DNA of 27,181 nt from NCBI GenBank assembly GCA_937888775.1, contig CALAQT010000296.1:1-27181 (forward strand). The letters are read 5' to 3'. Of the stretch, positions 24,286 through 27,181 are shown in pieces (position 1 is the first letter of the stretch; the number at the start of each line of letters is the position of its first letter). The notes under the pieces are model-generated. The model saw only the letters and a list, made by a program, of their open reading frames with translations. It was not told where the DNA came from and searched no databases. Origin of the DNA: an uncultured Actinomycetes bacterium (GTDB taxonomy: Bacteria > Actinomycetota > Thermoleophilia > Solirubrobacterales > Solirubrobacteraceae). Both the position numbers and the translations under genes were made by a program.

Positions 24286-24864
24286 GTGAGCGACCGCCGC
24301 GCGTGGCTGGATGAGTGGTGCCCTTACTGCTCGGCGGCCCCTGCCTCTCGCTGCCGCCAACATCGGTACTCGGCTCGCAGGCGCCTGAGTCCGGCGCTGA
24401 CAATGCATGCCGCGCGCGGCTGGCGAGAGCGGGCGTGCCCGAGCTGCAAGGCGCTGTCCGGCGAGCCGTGCCACACGCCGTCCGGTCGTGAGGCCTCGCG
24501 ACCGCATGCGGCTCGGCTCCACCCTGGGCGCGGCGAGCTGGCGGCTCGGCAGGCTGTGTGGGAGGAGCTTGAGCGCCGTGGCGCGGCGATTGCGGTCGTC
24601 CCGTTCTCGGGTCGCGCTGGCGATGGAGGGAGGACCGGAACGATCACTCTCAGTCGCTTGGACGGCGATGAGCTGGTCGACGTCGAGCGATGGAGTGGTC
24701 GTGATGAGCTGGCCCTCGCACTCGAGGGGCCCGTGTGGGACCGATACGCGGGGTTCGCTGGCCATCCCTGGATCCGCGGCACCGTCACATGGACGCTCGC
24801 TGACCGCTGCATACTGATCGCCGGTCAGCGCGGCAGCGAAGCTTTCGCGGAAATGCTCGCATGA
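24286..24864 (+). CDS. Protein with two zinc-binding motifs (phage/mobile-element type), unknown function
   Basis: A 192-residue protein. Two similar motifs: C12-x2-C15-x7-C23 with H41, and C51-x2-C54-x7-C62 with H74 (CPSCKALSGEPCHTPSGREASRPHAARL, read in parts). The pattern CPxC...PCxTPSGxxxxxPHxxR is common in small zinc-binding proteins of actinophages and mobile elements. Residues ~75-100 are helical, and residues ~100-192 form an unassigned alpha/beta domain (ITLSRLDGDELVDVERWSGR, VTWTLADRCILIAGQRGSEAFAEMLA). The start is GTG with AGGA about seven bases before. It is the first gene to the right of the tRNA fragment. Nucleic-acid binding is the family inference. Confidence 0.75.
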   Translation: MSDRRAWLDEWCPYCSAAPASRCRQHRYSARRRLSPALTMHAARGWRERACPSCKALSGEPCHTPSGREASRPHAARLHPGRGELAARQAVWEELERRGAAIAVVPFSGRAGDGGRTGTITLSRLDGDELVDVERWSGRDELALALEGPVWDRYAGFAGHPWIRGTVTWTLADRCILIAGQRGSEAFAEMLA

Positions 24865-25221
24865 GCCCACCCGCGCGCCGCTGGGTGTACGCCCACGGCG
24901 ATCGGCGAGTCCGCACTGACGGTGCCGGCCGACAACGACGCAGAGCGGCGCCCGAACCAAGCTTGCCGTCCAGCCCATCGACAAGCGCCGGCGACTCCGA
25001 GTTGGTGTCCCCCAGCAGGGGACCGCCGCTGCGTGCTGACCTCGGAGACGAGAAAGACCGGGCGGCAACCCGGTCTTTCCAGAACATAGGCGCCTTCTAG
25101 CGCCGCACAAGAATCGTATGGGCAGTGTAGCCGGGTTGCAGACGGAAATGCGACCGGCGTATTGCGCTGCGTCCGTCCTCGCTGAGGTCATCGCGAACCC
25201 CGCCGTGTTGCGGTGTTGGCG
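24865..25221. other. Intergenic region containing a terminator
   Basis: An open frame from the ATGA overlap at 24861 to 25100 has unremarkable composition and runs through a strong terminator hairpin, so I do not call it. After the terminator, ~140 bp of leader precede the SEC-C replication gene; no promoter boxes are evident. Confidence 0.5.
25052..25079 (+). terminator. Perfect hairpin, probable bidirectional terminator
   Basis: GAAAGACCGGG (25052-25062) and CCCGGTCTTTC (25069-25079) are exact reverse complements around CGGCAA. The A/T ends of the stem give short A and T tracts on both strands. It sits after the zinc-binding protein gene and before the SEC-C gene. Confidence 0.8.
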
Positions 25222-26754
25222 ATGGCTTTCAGCCACATCAACCTCGACGCGCCTGGCACCCCGCCGGGGCGCAACGACCCGTGCCCGTGCGGGTCGGAGA
25301 AGAAGACCAAGCGCTGCTGCGGGGTGGACCGCTCGCGGTTCCTGCCGTTGCGCGGCCGTCATCGCGGCGTCGTGCCCCCTGACCTGGCTGCGCGCGTCGA
25401 TCAGATGGCCGGCGACTTCACCGTCCGGTTCCTCGCCAGGACGTTCCTCCCTGCGCGTCTCGGCGGCCTCTCCCCCGCTGCCCTGACCGACGAGGAGCGC
25501 GGCGAGCTGCACGAGCTGTTCAGCGACCAGCGCGAGCAGCTCGACCAAGCGCTCGAGATCCTCGAGCGGGTCGGCTACGGCCGACCGCGCGGCCGACGGC
25601 CGCGTTCAGAACGCGCGTACGGGCGGCGGCGCGGCGAGCGTCTCGACGGCCTTGTGGGCAAGCTGCCGCGGGCGCTGGCCAAGCGGCTGCCGACCTCGGC
25701 GGACACGCACCGCAGCGGGTGCAACGACGGGCAGGACATCTACGGCAGCGTTTCGTGCTCGCAGACGCTCCGCGCCGGGCATCTCGGGGTCCTCGCGGCC
25801 GCCGGCGGGCTGTGGCACTCGCGCAACCCCGCCGCGTCCCCGTACGCCGAGACGACCGCCGGCGAGCTCGCGCAGCTGATCACCGGGCGCCGGCGCCTCG
25901 GCGGCAATGACATCGCCGAGATCCACCGCCTCCTCGCCGAGCTGGAGCAGCTCCAGCTCTCAGCGACCGTGAATCGTCCAAAGGACGGCAGCAAGCCGAA
26001 CCTCGCACTCAGGATCCCCAGCCCCCCGGTCGAGTGCGTTGAACGGCGCCTCCCCGACGGACGGTGGGTTGACGCTCACGAGTATCAGGACGCTCTCGCC
26101 AACCTCTCGAACGACGACGCGCTCACGACCGCCGAGGCCGACGCTGACGGCGCCGACGCGGCGGGCGACACGCTTACGATCCGGATCTACATCGCGGACT
26201 GGGTCCGCGAGCAGATCGCTCACGGGGAGGTGGTGCGCGTCGACTTCCGTGTTTGGGCGCATCTGCGGCCCGTGGGGCAGCGGCTGTACGCGTGGCTGCA
26301 GGGAACGCACCGCGACAGCTACGACGACGCGATCGAGTTCTACCTCGCCGGGCCGTTTCGCTACACCCTCGGCCTGCGCGGTCGCCAGCATCGGGCAGCG
26401 GGGAGTGTCCGCGCTGCGCTGAACCAGCTCTACGCCGCCGACCAGCGCTACAACCGCGCGCCGAAGTGGAGCATCCGCGGCCGCTACGCGAACACCAACA
26501 TCCCCGCGTTCAGGATCAGCCCCCATCGCCGCGGATCAGCTCCCACCCAGCGCGCTATGGAACGCGCGAAGTGCCCTGCAGAGCGCCCCACATCGCTGCG
26601 CGGCCTCACGCAACGCGAAGCCCGTGAACAGGTCGAGCTCGTCAGCGAAGCACTGCATCAGGCAGCCGCACGATCGACCGAAACGAGCGCGGCCTCGCCG
26701 CGCGACGGGCTCGGCCCGCTCAACGCCAGCGCGGCGATGCGCGCTGGGCCGTAG
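25222..26754 (+). CDS. Replication initiator-like winged-helix protein with N-terminal SEC-C zinc motif
   Basis: A 510-residue protein. Residues 16-34 (GRNDPCPCGSEKKTKRCCG) are a full SEC-C motif (C21, C23, C32, C33), which binds zinc and proteins. Residues ~180-250 (AGHLGVLAAAGGLW, TTAGELAQLI, IAEIHRLLAELEQLQLSAT) form a first winged helix. Residues ~315-415 (IADWVREQIAHGEVVRVDFRVWAHLRPVGQRLYAWLQ) resemble the second winged helix of plasmid Rep proteins of the RepA/TrfA type, with the RLYxxL signature. Start ATG 25222; the GTG at 25213 is an in-frame alternative and neither ribosome site is strong. It is followed by iteron-like repeats, as expected for a Rep. A replication role is inferred; it is unrelated to the rep at 22146-23546. 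Confidence 0.72.
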   Translation: MAFSHINLDAPGTPPGRNDPCPCGSEKKTKRCCGVDRSRFLPLRGRHRGVVPPDLAARVDQMAGDFTVRFLARTFLPARLGGLSPAALTDEERGELHELFSDQREQLDQALEILERVGYGRPRGRRPRSERAYGRRRGERLDGLVGKLPRALAKRLPTSADTHRSGCNDGQDIYGSVSCSQTLRAGHLGVLAAAGGLWHSRNPAASPYAETTAGELAQLITGRRRLGGNDIAEIHRLLAELEQLQLSATVNRPKDGSKPNLALRIPSPPVECVERRLPDGRWVDAHEYQDALANLSNDDALTTAEADADGADAAGDTLTIRIYIADWVREQIAHGEVVRVDFRVWAHLRPVGQRLYAWLQGTHRDSYDDAIEFYLAGPFRYTLGLRGRQHRAAGSVRAALNQLYAADQRYNRAPKWSIRGRYANTNIPAFRISPHRRGSAPTQRAMERAKCPAERPTSLRGLTQREAREQVELVSEALHQAAARSTETSAASPRDGLGPLNASAAMRAGP

Positions 26755-26942
26755 ACCGCAGCGCCTGTCCCAAGCAGACCACAGGTCACCGCGCCTTGCT
26801 GATAGCCCCTGCCCGCCCGTCTGCTGGCAGAGGCATCGTGATCGTCGTCGGCGGCGGCTGAGGTCCTCGACGTCTCTGATACGGGCTTCTCCGTGGCGAT
26901 CCAAGCTGCGCGCTTCACGCCGCGTCGACGGTGGCCATCGGC

Positions 26943-27051
26943 GCGGTCCGGGGGATGGCGGCCACCGCCGGCGCTACCCCGGGTAATGGCGGCCACCGCG
27001 GTCCGGGGGATGGCGGCATCGGCGAACGCGCACGACGCGGGGAATGGCGGC
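26943..27051 (+). repeat. Iteron-like repeats downstream of the SEC-C replication gene
   Basis: ATGGCGGC occurs four times, at 26955, 26986, 27010 and 27044, each preceded by a G-rich block. The 20-base GCGGTCCGGGGGATGGCGGC is exact at 26943-26962 and 26998-27017; ATGGCGGCCACCG is exact at 26955 and 26986. No convincing gene covers them. They follow a Rep-like gene by ~190 bp and could be its origin. Confidence 0.7.
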
Positions 27052-27093
27052 GCGTCCCGAGGGACCATCGGAGCGTGAAGGCCCAGAGCCAGA

Positions 27094-27111
27094 GGGCGGT
27101 TACGACCGCCC
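27094..27111. repeat. Short perfect hairpin near the right window edge
   Basis: GGGCGGT (27094-27100) and ACCGCCC (27105-27111) pair around TACG. No U tract follows. It may be a terminator or part of the putative origin next to the iteron-like repeats. Confidence 0.5.
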
Positions 27112-27181
27112 AGTGAACCGCGGAAGCTAGTGGTGACTCCTGCAAGTCTCGTACCAATGGCATGAATTCTGGCTGTTGATC

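Noticed and set aside
24861..25100. 79-codon frame overlapping the zinc-protein stop as ATGA
   Set aside because: The overlap is tempting, but the frame has no protein-like features and passes through the terminator at 25052-25079.
24043..25548. 501-codon minus-strand open frame
   Set aside because: It runs antisense through the zinc-binding gene, a perfect terminator and the start of the SEC-C gene; no motifs.

Overview
The window is GC-rich bacterial DNA. It most likely comes from an actinobacterium of the Thermoleophilia/Solirubrobacterales type. This is inferred from the very high GC at third codon positions, the BTAD-nSTAND-WD40 regulator, and a small secreted protein with the GSSSYAA...VGTRQLRNGAVTSSKL signature that I associate with that group. 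No rRNA or complete tRNA is present, so the taxonomic call is soft. Almost all of the window is accessory DNA.

Left part (1-12276). A 4.35-kb gene encodes a SARP/BTAD-type regulator fused to an nSTAND ATPase, a membrane helix and WD40 repeats. It lies behind a small secreted Cys protein, and the pair is bracketed by a ~330-bp inverted repeat (1-329 and 5894-6224). A complete IS1634-family element (6727-8652) with a 9-bp target duplication interrupts a greA-like remnant. A two-domain VOC protein follows, then a tyrosine-recombinase C-terminal remnant and a protein with three zinc ribbons. The Ros/MucR-like zinc finger N-terminus of that last protein is cut off by an in-frame TAG. This part looks like a graveyard of past insertions.

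Central element (12277-24018). This reads as one mobile element of plasmid or integrative-conjugative type. A minus-strand operon (16511 to 12277) encodes four membrane or secreted proteins. Divergent from it is a plus-strand run: an excisionase-like HTH protein, an unknown protein and a small membrane protein. Next comes a minus-strand block ordered Rep (HTH plus DnaA-N-like domain), ParA, ParB, an intergenic region, a replication-relaxation/nuclease-like protein, and a VirD4/TraG-type coupling ATPase. Within the pairs rep-parA, parA-parB and relaxation-coupling, the start codons overlap the preceding stop codons. The ParB-relaxation intergenic region holds a perfect parS palindrome, three tandem 12-mers and two nearly concentric perfect palindromes. 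Upstream of rep are three adjacent hairpins and then the 3' half of a tRNA-Ser(CGA) gene without its 5' half, a typical integrase attachment site. No relaxase, VirB4-like ATPase or intact integrase is visible, so in this window the element is at most mobilisable or is incompletely captured.

Right part (24019-27181). A protein with two zinc-binding motifs precedes a strong hairpin terminator. Then comes a second, unrelated replication-initiator-like protein with an N-terminal SEC-C zinc motif, followed by iteron-like ATGGCGGC repeats. This may be the start of a second element placed next to the first at the same tRNA site.
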